Part shown: piece after piece, positions 17,348 to 26,852 of the stretch | Layout of the letters: the number at the start of each line of letters is the position of its first letter | How positions within the stretch are numbered: the first letter of the stretch is position 1 | DNA from: Campylobacter sp. MIT 12-8780 | GTDB taxonomy: Bacteria; Campylobacterota; Campylobacteria; Campylobacterales; Campylobacteraceae | Reading direction: 5' to 3' | DNA: 39,824 nt | Assembly (NCBI RefSeq): GCF_006864535.1 | Contig: NZ_QHLL01000014.1 | Coordinates: forward strand, 1-39,824 | The notes under the pieces: model-generated | Database searches by the model: none | What the model was told of the DNA's origin: nothing | The model's input: only the letters and a program-made list of their open reading frames with translations | Position numbers and translations under genes: made by a program

Positions 17348-19366
17348 ATGAGGCTCTTTATAGCAGAAAAACCTGATTTAGCTAAGGCTATTGCTGAGGG
17401 ATTAAATGGGGAGTATAATAACACTTTACCTAAAAATTGTGGTTATATACAAAGAGGAAACGACTACATTACTTGGGCTTATGGGCATATAATGCGACTT
17501 TTAGAGCCTCACGAATATGATGAAAAATATAAAATTTGGCGTTTTGAAGACTTGCCTATTGTCATTAAGGATTTTAAACACAAAGCTATAGAAGATAAAG
17601 AAAATCAGCTCAAAGTCATTTTAAGGCTTATCAAAAATGAAAAAATAAAGCAAATTGTGCATTGTGGGGACGCAGATGATGAGGGACAAATACTTGTGGA
17701 TGAAATTTTAATGTATTCAAAAACTCAAAAACCTGTTTGGCGTTGTTTGATTAATGACATTACGCCTAGTGCAGTAAAAAAAGAAATTGCAAATATGCGT
17801 TTAAATAGCGAATTTAAAGGTATGAGTGAAAGAGGATTTGCAAGAAGCTTTGCTGATTGGATTGTAGGATTAAATCTTACTCGTGCTTATACTTTAGCAA
17901 ATCGTGCTAAGGGTGGCGAAAAGGGAGCGATCACAGTTGGTAGAGTTCAAACTCCAATTTTGGGGCTTATTGTGGCAAGAGATTTAGAAAATGATGGATT
18001 TAAAAGCATTGATTATTATGTTTTAAATGCTCAAATGAATATACATAATATCAAGATTAAAACTACCTTGAAAGTGAAGTCAGAAGAAAAAATTACGGAT
18101 ATAAACAAGGCAAATGCAATCAAAACAACTTGTGAGGGCAAGCAAGCCATTTTAAACATTAGCTCGCAAAACAAAAAAGAATATCCCCCTTTACCTTATA
18201 ATCTTTTAACTTTGCAAGCTGAAGCAAGCAAAACTTTAGGATATTCTGCTGCCAAAACATTACAAATAACACAAAGCCTTAGAGAAAAACATAAAGCCAT
18301 TAGCTACAATCGATCAGATTGTCAATATTTACCTGAAACCTTATACAAAGAAGCTTCAAAAATTATTCAAGCACTTCAAGCAAATTTTAGTGAAGATATA
18401 GGCTATACAAATGTAAATCTTGGCATTAAATCAAAAGCATTTGATGATAGCAAATTAAGTGCTCACTATGGTATAGTGCCTACTGAAACAAGATTGAGTT
18501 TAGATAAATTAAGTAGTGAAGAAAAAGCCATTTATACACTTATTTGCAAGCGTTTTTTAATGCAATTTTACGAACCTAGAGAGTTTATAGCTTACTCACT
18601 TAATTTTAAAATCAATGAATTAGAATTTGGAGCAAGTTTTTCTAAAACACTTAAAGCTGGATTTAAAGCTTTTTTTAGCCATATAAGTGATGAAGAAAAT
18701 GTAGAAGATGAAATTAAATTTGATATAAATTTGCTTAAAAATGGTGATTTAGCAAATATAGAACAAGTCGAAATTAAAAAATTACAAACAAAGCCTCGTC
18801 CTTTATATACAATGACTACACTTTTAAAAGATTTGAACTCTGTAGCTAAATATGTTGAAAATGAAAGAATTAAAAAGCTTTTACTAGAAAAAGACAAAGA
18901 CAAAAAAGGCGAAAGTGGTGGTATAGGAACGCCTGCTACTCGTAGTGATATGATAGAAAAACTCATAAAACAAGGCTATATTGAAGTCAGCAATGATAAA
19001 AAGCAAGTTATCAAATCAACTCCAAAAGGTAAAGATTTGATTAAATTTGTTACACCAATACTTTCTCGCCCTGATATGACAGCTTTATGGTTTGAATATC
19101 AAAAAGCTATCGAAAAAGGCGAAACAACCAAAGAAGCCTTTATAAAAAGCGTTTATACATCTATAAGCACGGAAATTGAAAAGATTAAAAATGGTAATTT
19201 TTCTATTGCGGGTGCAAAACGGATAAAATGCCCTGAATGTGATGGATTTTTAATCAAAAGAAAAGGGCAAAAAGGCTTTTTCTACGGTTGCTCTCGTTAT
19301 CAAGAAGGTTGTAAATTCATATGTATGGCAGATAAAAAAGGTGAGCCGATTTTAAAAAATAAATAA
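17348..19366 (+). CDS. topB: Type IA DNA topoisomerase (TopB/TraE-like)
   Basis: 672 residues. The Toprim domain begins RLFIAEKPDLA (Glu7) and has DADDEGQ near 109-115. The catalytic tyrosine is in AISYNRSDCQYLPE (Tyr320), the topoisomerase III form of the motif. GRVQTPILGLIVARD is the conserved segment before it. A C-terminal zinc ribbon (CPECDGFL to CSRYQEGCKF) ends the protein. Plasmid enzymes of this type (such as TraE of IncP) probably resolve replication or transfer intermediates. They relax single-strand-containing DNA by nicking and passing one strand. Confidence 0.94.
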   Translation: MRLFIAEKPDLAKAIAEGLNGEYNNTLPKNCGYIQRGNDYITWAYGHIMRLLEPHEYDEKYKIWRFEDLPIVIKDFKHKAIEDKENQLKVILRLIKNEKIKQIVHCGDADDEGQILVDEILMYSKTQKPVWRCLINDITPSAVKKEIANMRLNSEFKGMSERGFARSFADWIVGLNLTRAYTLANRAKGGEKGAITVGRVQTPILGLIVARDLENDGFKSIDYYVLNAQMNIHNIKIKTTLKVKSEEKITDINKANAIKTTCEGKQAILNISSQNKKEYPPLPYNLLTLQAEASKTLGYSAAKTLQITQSLREKHKAISYNRSDCQYLPETLYKEASKIIQALQANFSEDIGYTNVNLGIKSKAFDDSKLSAHYGIVPTETRLSLDKLSSEEKAIYTLICKRFLMQFYEPREFIAYSLNFKINELEFGASFSKTLKAGFKAFFSHISDEENVEDEIKFDINLLKNGDLANIEQVEIKKLQTKPRPLYTMTTLLKDLNSVAKYVENERIKKLLLEKDKDKKGESGGIGTPATRSDMIEKLIKQGYIEVSNDKKQVIKSTPKGKDLIKFVTPILSRPDMTALWFEYQKAIEKGETTKEAFIKSVYTSISTEIEKIKNGNFSIAGAKRIKCPECDGFLIKRKGQKGFFYGCSRYQEGCKFICMADKKGEPILKNK

Positions 19367-19378
19367 AAACGCATTTAT

Positions 19379-19424
19379 CTAGTATTAAGAATAAATGATA
19401 TATAGTATCATTATCTAATATTAG
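19379..19424. promoter_or_regulatory. Nested hairpin before the methylase-helicase gene
   Basis: Outer arms CTAGTATTA (19379-19387) and TAATATTAG (19416-19424, one mismatch) enclose inner arms AATGATA/TATCATT (19394-19400, 19406-19412). The hairpin lies between topB and the ribosome binding site of the next gene. It could terminate, attenuate or bind a regulator. The function is not shown. Confidence 0.4.
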
Positions 19425-19462
19425 AAAGGGTGGCTAATGAAAATTTATTATTAAGGGATATA

Positions 19463-22400
19463 ATGACAAAGATTAAAAATGATGATTTAATGCTGTTTGT
19501 GATTGATGAATTTGGCGAATTTCAACCTAATTTAGAACTCACTCAAGGAAAAATACAAAAAGATGAAAGGATAGACAATGCAAGCAAATCTAAGTTATCT
19601 CAAAACACAACTGAGCGAAGTGACTTACAGAACGCTTTCTCAATGGTATATAGACAAGAAAATAGACACTCACGAACTCAAGATTATAGAGCGATGGATA
19701 AGCCTTTATCCCAAGACAATGAAAATGCTGGACGCTTCACAGCTTCACAGCCTAGCACTTCCACAAACACAAATGGAGCTAAAAATTTTAACGAGCAAGG
19801 AAGCACAAACAAGATTCAATCAAGGAATGACACAAATGGAGATATTAGAAGTTTTTGGGGTAGATCAAGAGTTCTATTTAACGAAGAAACCAAAGCTCTC
19901 AACACCGATTTTAAATCAAAGCTTGAGAGAAGAGAAGCTAGCTTTAGTGCAAGAAGAATTGACGCAAGCGGAGAAAATAGACTTAATACACAAGGCTATC
20001 GATCAGATCGATCAGGAAGTGAAGAACAATCCTTTCATAGCACAAAAAATCGAGGAGATACAAATCCTAGAGAATTCACAAGAGCCACAAGCGGAGAAAA
20101 TAAAAGTCTTAGACAATCAAATTTGTATGATGATGGACAGGATTTATTTGCAGCTCAAGCCAATGCAGGAGAACTTGAGGGCAATACAGGAACAAGACAA
20201 TCCACTAGTATTGAAAAAGAACATAGAGAACTTTTACAAACAAGCAAGAACAATCATACAAACAACAAAATAGACTTTAGCACAAATGAAGAGCCAAACT
20301 TAGGCTCTTTAAAAGATAAATTTAGAAAAAATATTCAAGCTATCACTTTATTAAAAACATTAGAAAACGAAGACAACCGCCCAGCTACAAAAGAAGAACA
20401 AGAGGTTTTGAGTAAGTTTTCAGGCTGGGGAGGTATTTCATCAGCGTTTGATCCTTATAATAAAGAGTGGCAAAAAGAATACAAAGAGCTTGTTGATCTA
20501 CTTGATGATGAAGAATATAAAGCTGCAAGAAACTCAACACAAGACGCTTTTTATACACCCAAAATTGTAATTGATACAATTTATAAGGGGTTAGATACAA
20601 TGGGTTTTAATACAAGTGAAGATAAAAACATATTTGAACCAAGTGCAGGGATAGGTAATTTTTTAGCCTATGCAAAAAATTATGCTTCAAATTACAATTT
20701 CACTTGCATAGAACTTGATAACATTAGTGCGAGATTGCTTCAAAAGCTGTATCCAAATCAAGATATAAGAAATCACGGCTTTGAGAATTTTAATTTTATC
20801 AAAAAATTTGACGCATTTATTGGAAATCCTCCTTTTGGACAAAAGAAAATCATAGACATAACAAATTACGAACTTAACAAACTAAGCGTGCATAATTATT
20901 TTTTAGCTAAAAGCATTGATAATCTTAAAGAAGATGGTATTGCTGCTTTTGTAGTATCAAGGTATTTTTTAGACTCTAAAAATGAGGCGGTTAGGGAATT
21001 TATCGATCAAAAAGCTACTTTTTTAGGTGCCATTAGACTTCCTAACACAATGTTTAGCAAAATTGCAAATACTGAAGTTACAAGCGATATTGTTTTTTTC
21101 AAAAAAGGAAAAAATGAAAACATAAGTAAAAAGTGGCTTGAAAGCAAATCATATTTTGAAAATATTGATGAACTATGCTTAAAAAATGGATTCAGTGAAA
21201 ATGAAGCAAAGAATTTCAAAATAAATGAGTATTACAAAGCAAATCCTCAAAATATACTTGGAAAAATGAAGCTTGTTAATTCGCAATTTGGATTTTCTTT
21301 GGAGTGCGTTGATGATGGGAGAAATTTAGAAACTGCTTTAAATCAATTTATAAACTCATTACCTAAGAACATATATAAATATAGCCCCACAATCATACAA
21401 GATGAAATTATCATTATTAATGAGCAAAATTCTGATTGTGAGTATATGAAGTATAAGTTAAATACAATCAAAGATTACAATTATTTTGTATATAACAATG
21501 AAGTTTATTTTAAACTTTCAGGCTTTAGTAGTGAATATATGATTAAAAAACCACATCTTAACGAACACGACAAAAGAAGAATTATTAAACTTGTCGCTTT
21601 AAGAGATCAATTTAACACACTTATAGAGCTTGAAAAATCAGATTTAAGCGATGATGAACTCAAAATTCATAGAAATAAACTCAATGAGCTTTATGATAGC
21701 TTTGTAAAAACTGAAGGCTTTTTAAATAAGGATTCAAACAAAAGAGCATTTAGGGAAGATATAGAGGCAAATAAGATTTTAGCACTTGAAAAAAATTATA
21801 ATGCAGGAATTTCTAAGAGTGTAGCTTTGAAAGAAGGTATTAGCCCAATTGCTCCTAGTGCTACAAAATCAGACATTTTTTACAAAAGAACTATATCAGC
21901 TCAGCCTGTGCTAAATTTACAAACTCCAAAAGAAGCACTTATTGCAAGCATTAATCAATATGGGCGTATTCATTTGGGATTTTTAAAAGATAATTTAGCT
22001 AAGCCTATTGATGAAACTTTGCAAGAACTTCTTGAAGAAAAGCTAATCTTTAAAAATCATACCGATGACTCTTACATCTTAGCTCAAAAATATCTTTCAG
22101 GTAATGTAAAGGCTAAATACAAAGAAGTAGAGCGACTTGTTAAAGATGGAAAAAACGAATTTATACCAAACCTTGAAAGCCTCAAAGAAATATTGCCAAA
22201 AGACTTAAAGGCTTCTGATATATCAGTATCACTAGGTACATCTTGGATTCCTTTAAAATACTATAGCGAATTTTTTGAAAAAACTTTTAGTATTCAAAAA
22301 GAAAATTACGATCTTTTTTTCAATGAAAAAACAGGGGAATGGAATTTTTCAGGTTTTGGAGCAAGTTTGAGTGTTTATACTCGCTCTTTATGCGCTACTG

Positions 22401-25400
22401 AAAGAATAGGAGCATTTGAGCTAGCTTTGCACGCCCTTAAGCGAAATCCTATAAGAATTTATGATAAAGTTGAGGAATATGATAGTGCAAGTGGAAAGTA
22501 TAAAACAAAGCAAATCTTAAACGCCAAAGAAACAGCCTTAGCAAATATAAAGCTTGAAAAGCTCAAAAATGACTTTGCAGAATGGATTTATAAGGACTTT
22601 GACAGGCGGAGCGATCTTGAAAAGATATACAACGAAAGATTTAACACTAATGTGGAGCCAAAATATAATGGAAAAGATTTAATCTTACCTAATTTAAACA
22701 AAAATATACAACTTAGAGTTCATCAAAAAAATGCAATATATAAAGCTATACAAGAAAATAGCATAATTTTTGATCATCAAGTAGGGGCTGGTAAGACTCT
22801 TGTAGCAATTTGTTCGATTATAGAGCAAAAAAGAATGGGGCTTATTAATAAGGCTCTTATTATTGTGCCAAACCACTTAGCTAAACAATGGAATGATGAA
22901 TTTTATAGTGCTTACCCTTCAGCAAATATTTTAGCCCCTAGTGAAAATGACTTAAAAAAAGACAATAGAGAAAAATTCTTTGCAAAAATTGCAGCAAATG
23001 ATTATGACGCAATCATTATGACACATTCTCAATTTAAACTTTTGCCTGCTCCTTATTCAATTCAAAAAGAGCAATACGAACAAGACATAGAAATTTTAGA
23101 ATATACTCTAAGAACAAAGCAAAGCGATAATAATGTCAAAAAATACTCAGTAAAAGAACTTGAAAAAAGAATTGATAATTTCAAAGCAAAGCTTGCCGAT
23201 TTACAATCCTCGCATAAAAAATCAAAATCAATTGATTTTTCAGAGCTTGGGATTGACACCTTAATCGTTGATGAAGCTCACGAATTTAAAAATTTGCTTA
23301 TTACAACTTCTATGGGCGATATTAGTGGACTTGGTAACTTAAAAGGTTCTCAAAAAGCTTATGATTTGTATTGCAAAACACAATATCTACACAAAAACAA
23401 TCATAAGCTTTATTTTTTAACAGGCACACCAATAAGCAACTCTATCACAGAGCTTTTTACTTTGCAACGCTACATACAACCTAGCGTTTTGAAAGAAAAG
23501 AGAATACATATTTTTGATTCGTGGGCTTCAACTTTTGGTGAAGTTACAAGTGCTTGGGAACTTGATAGTTCAGGCATAAACTATAAAATTGTTTCAAGAT
23601 TTAATAAATTTAAAAATGTCCCAGAGCTTGCAACTATGTATAAAAGTGTGGCTGATATTGTTACAAATGCTGATATTATGAAGTTTCAAAAAGACTTTGT
23701 GCCAAAACTTTATAATAATAAGCCTATTAATGTTGTTGCTCCTAGAAGCGATGAAATAGCTGAATTTATAGGCATTCAAGATGAAAATGGAATGTGGAAC
23801 GAAGACTCAATAGTATGGAGAATGGAAAATCAAGACAAAGATATTAGAAGAAACAATCTTTTAGCTTGCACCACAGACGCTAGAAAGGCTGGACTTGACT
23901 TTAGACTTATCGATCCTAATGCTAAAGATTATGTAGATTCTAAAGTCAATAAGCTTGTGCAAAATGTCTTAGCAGAATATAAAGCCTACAATAATGACAA
24001 AGGCACACAGCTTATATTTTGTGATTTATCAACGCCAAAAAGGCACTCTCAAAAAATAACTCGAGAAGAGATTGCAAACACCAATGAAATAGAGCAAAAA
24101 ATAGAAAAAGAGGAATTTGTTAATATCAATGAAGTTTTAGAAAAAGATGAAGAGGAAGTCAAAAGCCTAGATGAAATCTTAGCCGAAAAAGCTAATTTTG
24201 ATGTCTATAGTGATATTTTAAAAAAGCTTGTAAATATGGGAATACCACAAAATGAAATAAGATTTATCCACGACGCAAAAACTGATTTACAAAAAGCTGC
24301 TCTTTTTGCAGATATGAACTCAGGAACAGCAAGGATTCTCATAGGATCAACTCAAAAAATGGGAGCTGGGACAAATGTGCAAAAAAGAGTCGTTGCCTTA
24401 CACCATTTAGATTGTCCGTGGCGTCCTAGTGATTTAGAACAAAGAAGTGGTAGGGTTATTAGACAAGGCAATGAACTTTTTATGCGTGATCCAATAAATT
24501 TTAGAATAAAAGAATTTAGATATGCTACTGAAAGAACATATGATGCGAGAATGTGGCAAACTATTGAAAGCAAGGCAAAATCAATAGAGCAGTTTAGAAG
24601 TGCTGGGGCTGATACAAGGACTCTTGATGATATAACAAGCTCAGCAGCAGATGCCGCAGAAATGAAAGCAGAGGCTACAGGCAATCCTTTTATCCTAATG
24701 CAAGTGCAACTAAACAATGATTTAAGGCAGGAAGAAATGCTTTATAATAATTTTCAAAGACAAATTTATCACAATGAAGAAACACTTAAAAATTTGCAAT
24801 CTAAATTTAATTTTTTTAAAGAAGAAATCACTAAATTACAAACTTTTAAAGATATTATTTCTCAGCACAAAGAAGAACATTTTAAAGGTAAATATTTTAT
24901 CCATAACTTAAACGATAAGACTTCTAAAACAAAAGATTTTCTTGTTTTTAAAAATGACGATAGCGAAGCAAATAAATCAAGGCAAGAAACGCTTAAACAA
25001 GCCTTTAATGCTGCTGTAAAGCTTGTAGCCCTTGATTATGAGAAAGAATACGATATTTTAGAATATAAAGGACTTATTATTAGTGCTGAAAAAACAAGTG
25101 CAAATTCACTTTGTTTTTATATTAGCACCCAAGACAAGAAGCTCTTTATAGAACCTGAAAATATGGTTTATTCTAATAAAGCAAATGAGGTATTTAAGAT
25201 TGAAGATTATGTGAGTTTTAGCGGTTTTATTACAAGGATGAACAATTTTTATAATGGTATTGATAAGACTATGGAGGAGACAAATGAGAAAATCAAATTA
25301 CTTCACAAAGATATTGTGGATTTGCAAAGGATAACAGGAGAAAATACACCAAGCTACACTAGGAAAGAATATTTAGAAGCCTTAAGAGAAGATAATCGTC

Positions 25401-25528
25401 TGGTGATAGAAGAAATAGAAAAAATAAGCACAAACAAAGACTACAAAAGTGAATTTGTGCCAAAGTCTGCCGAGATTTTAAATTCTTTAAATAAAACTAA
25501 GGAAAATATACAGGAGTTTGAGAAGTAA
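19463..25528 (+). CDS. Giant N6-adenine methylase / SNF2-type helicase
   Basis: About 2021 residues from ATG 19463 (AAGGG 5 bases upstream; the frame is open from GTG 19430). Residues ~1-40 are ordered, ~40-280 are low-complexity Ser/Asn/Arg/Thr-rich and overlap another reading frame, and the conserved part starts at ~283. Methylase motif I is FEPSAGIGNFL (~390) and motif IV is IGNPPFGQ (~453). The helicase part has DHQVGAGKT (~1107), VDEAHEF (~1267), LTGTPISNS and EQRSGRVIRQGN (~1658). This architecture is shared with phage P1 DarB and with large ORFs of Helicobacter conjugative elements, so antirestriction protection of incoming DNA is plausible. The C terminus is helical and Lys/Glu-rich, ending EFEK. 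Confidence 0.9.
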   Translation: MTKIKNDDLMLFVIDEFGEFQPNLELTQGKIQKDERIDNASKSKLSQNTTERSDLQNAFSMVYRQENRHSRTQDYRAMDKPLSQDNENAGRFTASQPSTSTNTNGAKNFNEQGSTNKIQSRNDTNGDIRSFWGRSRVLFNEETKALNTDFKSKLERREASFSARRIDASGENRLNTQGYRSDRSGSEEQSFHSTKNRGDTNPREFTRATSGENKSLRQSNLYDDGQDLFAAQANAGELEGNTGTRQSTSIEKEHRELLQTSKNNHTNNKIDFSTNEEPNLGSLKDKFRKNIQAITLLKTLENEDNRPATKEEQEVLSKFSGWGGISSAFDPYNKEWQKEYKELVDLLDDEEYKAARNSTQDAFYTPKIVIDTIYKGLDTMGFNTSEDKNIFEPSAGIGNFLAYAKNYASNYNFTCIELDNISARLLQKLYPNQDIRNHGFENFNFIKKFDAFIGNPPFGQKKIIDITNYELNKLSVHNYFLAKSIDNLKEDGIAAFVVSRYFLDSKNEAVREFIDQKATFLGAIRLPNTMFSKIANTEVTSDIVFFKKGKNENISKKWLESKSYFENIDELCLKNGFSENEAKNFKINEYYKANPQNILGKMKLVNSQFGFSLECVDDGRNLETALNQFINSLPKNIYKYSPTIIQDEIIIINEQNSDCEYMKYKLNTIKDYNYFVYNNEVYFKLSGFSSEYMIKKPHLNEHDKRRIIKLVALRDQFNTLIELEKSDLSDDELKIHRNKLNELYDSFVKTEGFLNKDSNKRAFREDIEANKILALEKNYNAGISKSVALKEGISPIAPSATKSDIFYKRTISAQPVLNLQTPKEALIASINQYGRIHLGFLKDNLAKPIDETLQELLEEKLIFKNHTDDSYILAQKYLSGNVKAKYKEVERLVKDGKNEFIPNLESLKEILPKDLKASDISVSLGTSWIPLKYYSEFFEKTFSIQKENYDLFFNEKTGEWNFSGFGASLSVYTRSLCATERIGAFELALHALKRNPIRIYDKVEEYDSASGKYKTKQILNAKETALANIKLEKLKNDFAEWIYKDFDRRSDLEKIYNERFNTNVEPKYNGKDLILPNLNKNIQLRVHQKNAIYKAIQENSIIFDHQVGAGKTLVAICSIIEQKRMGLINKALIIVPNHLAKQWNDEFYSAYPSANILAPSENDLKKDNREKFFAKIAANDYDAIIMTHSQFKLLPAPYSIQKEQYEQDIEILEYTLRTKQSDNNVKKYSVKELEKRIDNFKAKLADLQSSHKKSKSIDFSELGIDTLIVDEAHEFKNLLITTSMGDISGLGNLKGSQKAYDLYCKTQYLHKNNHKLYFLTGTPISNSITELFTLQRYIQPSVLKEKRIHIFDSWASTFGEVTSAWELDSSGINYKIVSRFNKFKNVPELATMYKSVADIVTNADIMKFQKDFVPKLYNNKPINVVAPRSDEIAEFIGIQDENGMWNEDSIVWRMENQDKDIRRNNLLACTTDARKAGLDFRLIDPNAKDYVDSKVNKLVQNVLAEYKAYNNDKGTQLIFCDLSTPKRHSQKITREEIANTNEIEQKIEKEEFVNINEVLEKDEEEVKSLDEILAEKANFDVYSDILKKLVNMGIPQNEIRFIHDAKTDLQKAALFADMNSGTARILIGSTQKMGAGTNVQKRVVALHHLDCPWRPSDLEQRSGRVIRQGNELFMRDPINFRIKEFRYATERTYDARMWQTIESKAKSIEQFRSAGADTRTLDDITSSAADAAEMKAEATGNPFILMQVQLNNDLRQEEMLYNNFQRQIYHNEETLKNLQSKFNFFKEEITKLQTFKDIISQHKEEHFKGKYFIHNLNDKTSKTKDFLVFKNDDSEANKSRQETLKQAFNAAVKLVALDYEKEYDILEYKGLIISAEKTSANSLCFYISTQDKKLFIEPENMVYSNKANEVFKIEDYVSFSGFITRMNNFYNGIDKTMEETNEKIKLLHKDIVDLQRITGENTPSYTRKEYLEALREDNRLVIEEIEKISTNKDYKSEFVPKSAEILNSLNKTKENIQEFEK
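19578..20273 (+). CDS. Overlapping 231-codon gene in another frame, unknown function
   Basis: This frame lies entirely inside the 5' part of the methylase-helicase gene, shifted by +1. GAAAGG lies 8 bases before its ATG. The product is helical with a natural mix of hydrophobic and charged residues (THELKIIERWISLYPKTMKML, TRFNQGMTQMEILEVFGVDQ), while the other frame gives low-complexity, disordered sequence here. In three 60-base samples G+C was about 58% at its first, 25% at its second and 42% at its third codon positions. A frame this long is very unlikely by chance in such AT-rich DNA. It ends just before the conserved part of the giant protein begins. Both frames may be translated. Confidence 0.6.
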   Translation: MQANLSYLKTQLSEVTYRTLSQWYIDKKIDTHELKIIERWISLYPKTMKMLDASQLHSLALPQTQMELKILTSKEAQTRFNQGMTQMEILEVFGVDQEFYLTKKPKLSTPILNQSLREEKLALVQEELTQAEKIDLIHKAIDQIDQEVKNNPFIAQKIEEIQILENSQEPQAEKIKVLDNQICMMMDRIYLQLKPMQENLRAIQEQDNPLVLKKNIENFYKQARTIIQTTK

Positions 25529-25553
25529 TCTAAGTAACTTACTCAAAATTTTG

Positions 25554-25559
25554 TATAAT
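25554..25559 (+). promoter_or_regulatory. Promoter -10 of the Abi_2 gene
   Basis: A perfect TATAAT lies 28 bases before the ATG at 25587, in the gap after the methylase-helicase stop. No convincing -35 is seen. It gives the Abi gene its own transcription, separate from the transfer genes. Confidence 0.55.
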
Positions 25560-25586
25560 TACACAAAATTAAATTCGGAGGTTTTA

Positions 25587-26534
25587 ATGAAGCCAAAATT
25601 ATCCCTAGATGAACAAATAAAACATATGGAAGCCAAAGGCATACAATTTAACATTATAAATCAGAATGAAGCTAAAGATATATTGTCTAGTAGAACTTAT
25701 TATTTCAAGCTTAAATCTTATGCAAAAATTTACAACAAAGATAACTTGGGGCGTTATGTTGATTTAGAATTTGCTTATATGTATGAAATATCTAAAATTG
25801 ATGTGGCTTTGCGTAGTTTTATATTGGATGTGGCGTTGGCTATAGAACATTTAGCAAAGACACTATTGCTTAATGATTTTAATCAAAGCAATGAAGATGG
25901 ATATAGTATAATAGAAAGATTTTTAGACTCTGAAGAGGGACAAAATACCCAAAAAACTATAGAATCTTACTTAAATGGAGTTAATTTGCACAGTGGAGGC
26001 AACTATGCTCTTGTTCAAAAATATCACAATCAAATGCCAATATGGGTTTTAATAGAAATTATAAGCTTTAATAATTTTATAAAATTATTAACTTTTTATC
26101 AAAAGGATACCAATAGAAAAATAATACAAAATCAAAACAATAAAGATATAAAACTTGAAGACAGACTAGATAGTACAAAATGGCTTAGAAATCTATCAGC
26201 CCATAGCAATTGTATATTGATTAAAATACTAGATACAACTACAAGAAAATATATGTATAAACAATTAAGTGCCTATAGAAAGAATTTTGTATTTAAAGAC
26301 GATACATATACCTTAGAAAGCATGATGAGCAAATCTCTTGTTGTGGATTTTTTAGAAATGATTCATTTATTCTTTAAAATTTGTAAAAGTAGAAATATGA
26401 AGAATAATTTTATTACGAATTTTAATGATTTTATGCAATATGTCAGAAAATACCAAGAAACATTAAATAGCAATCAAAAGCTAAAAAACTTCTTTGAATT
26501 TATTGAAAAAAGTTTTAACATTATAAAAAATTAA
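25587..26534 (+). CDS. Abi_2 (AbiD/AbiF-type) abortive-infection protein
   Basis: 315 residues from ATG 25587, chosen for the strong CGGAGG 5 bases upstream. N-terminal features of the Abi_2 family: LSLDEQIKHMEAKGI, then SSRTYYFKLKSYAKI (the NYYRLxGY-type motif) and YMYEISKIDVALRSFILD. Later comes the Arg-x4-AH motif as WLRNLSAHSNCIL, which resembles the HEPN-like RNase signature. Such proteins stop phage growth by killing or arresting the infected cell. It has its own promoter, consistent with a defence cargo gene placed between the transfer and mobilisation blocks. Confidence 0.82.
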   Translation: MKPKLSLDEQIKHMEAKGIQFNIINQNEAKDILSSRTYYFKLKSYAKIYNKDNLGRYVDLEFAYMYEISKIDVALRSFILDVALAIEHLAKTLLLNDFNQSNEDGYSIIERFLDSEEGQNTQKTIESYLNGVNLHSGGNYALVQKYHNQMPIWVLIEIISFNNFIKLLTFYQKDTNRKIIQNQNNKDIKLEDRLDSTKWLRNLSAHSNCILIKILDTTTRKYMYKQLSAYRKNFVFKDDTYTLESMMSKSLVVDFLEMIHLFFKICKSRNMKNNFITNFNDFMQYVRKYQETLNSNQKLKNFFEFIEKSFNIIKN

Positions 26535-26596
26535 AAAATATTTAGAAAATTAATGTTATTTTAAGTAAATATATATAATAATTCTGACATCGACAC

Positions 26597-26623
26597 AGCG
26601 AGTAAGATCCGTTCGAACTCGCT
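26597..26623. terminator. Hairpin between convergent genes
   Basis: Seven-base arms AGCGAGT and ACTCGCT with a 13-base loop, the most GC-rich patch of this gap. It lies between the Abi gene and the oppositely directed 46-aa gene, where a shared terminator is expected. The long loop makes this uncertain. Confidence 0.35.
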
Positions 26624-26641
26624 TCTTAATATCTTAAAAAT

Positions 26642-26782
26642 TTACTTTTTATCGTCTTTTTTGGTGTTGTTTAAATCATCTTTTATTGATTGTGCTATTG
26701 AAGCGTAATAGATAAAAAATAAAGCTGGTAAAACAAACAATCCAATTATCCCCAACAAAATAGCAAGTTCGGTATTAGTCAT
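26642..26782 (-). CDS. 46-aa single-span membrane protein
   Basis: A short minus-strand frame encodes 46 residues: a hydrophobic helix (about 6-28, AILLGIIGLFVLPALFFIYY) followed by a charged Lys/Asp tail ending KKDDKK. AAGG lies 6 bases before the ATG. It is upstream of, and antisense-oriented to, no other gene, and it shares its strand with the relaxase pair. The function is unknown. Its size and topology would allow a small toxin or an anchor protein. Confidence 0.6.
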   Translation of the reverse strand: MTNTELAILLGIIGLFVLPALFFIYYASIAQSIKDDLNNTKKDDKK

Positions 26783-26852
26783 TAATTTTCCTTATATAAA
26801 TTTATGTAAATTATCATAATTTTATTTAAGATTTGATAAAACTTTTACTTAT

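Noticed and set aside
20250-20290. Programmed frameshift joining the 231-codon frame to the methylase-helicase
   Set aside because: A -1 shift would be required, but no canonical X-XXY-YYZ slippery heptamer is seen at the end of the small frame, and the large frame is open with its own start upstream.
26591-26630. tRNA remnant or att site (GTTCGAA in a GC-richer patch)
   Set aside because: Only the T-loop-like heptamer is present. No acceptor, D or anticodon stems can be drawn, and a simple hairpin between convergent genes explains it.
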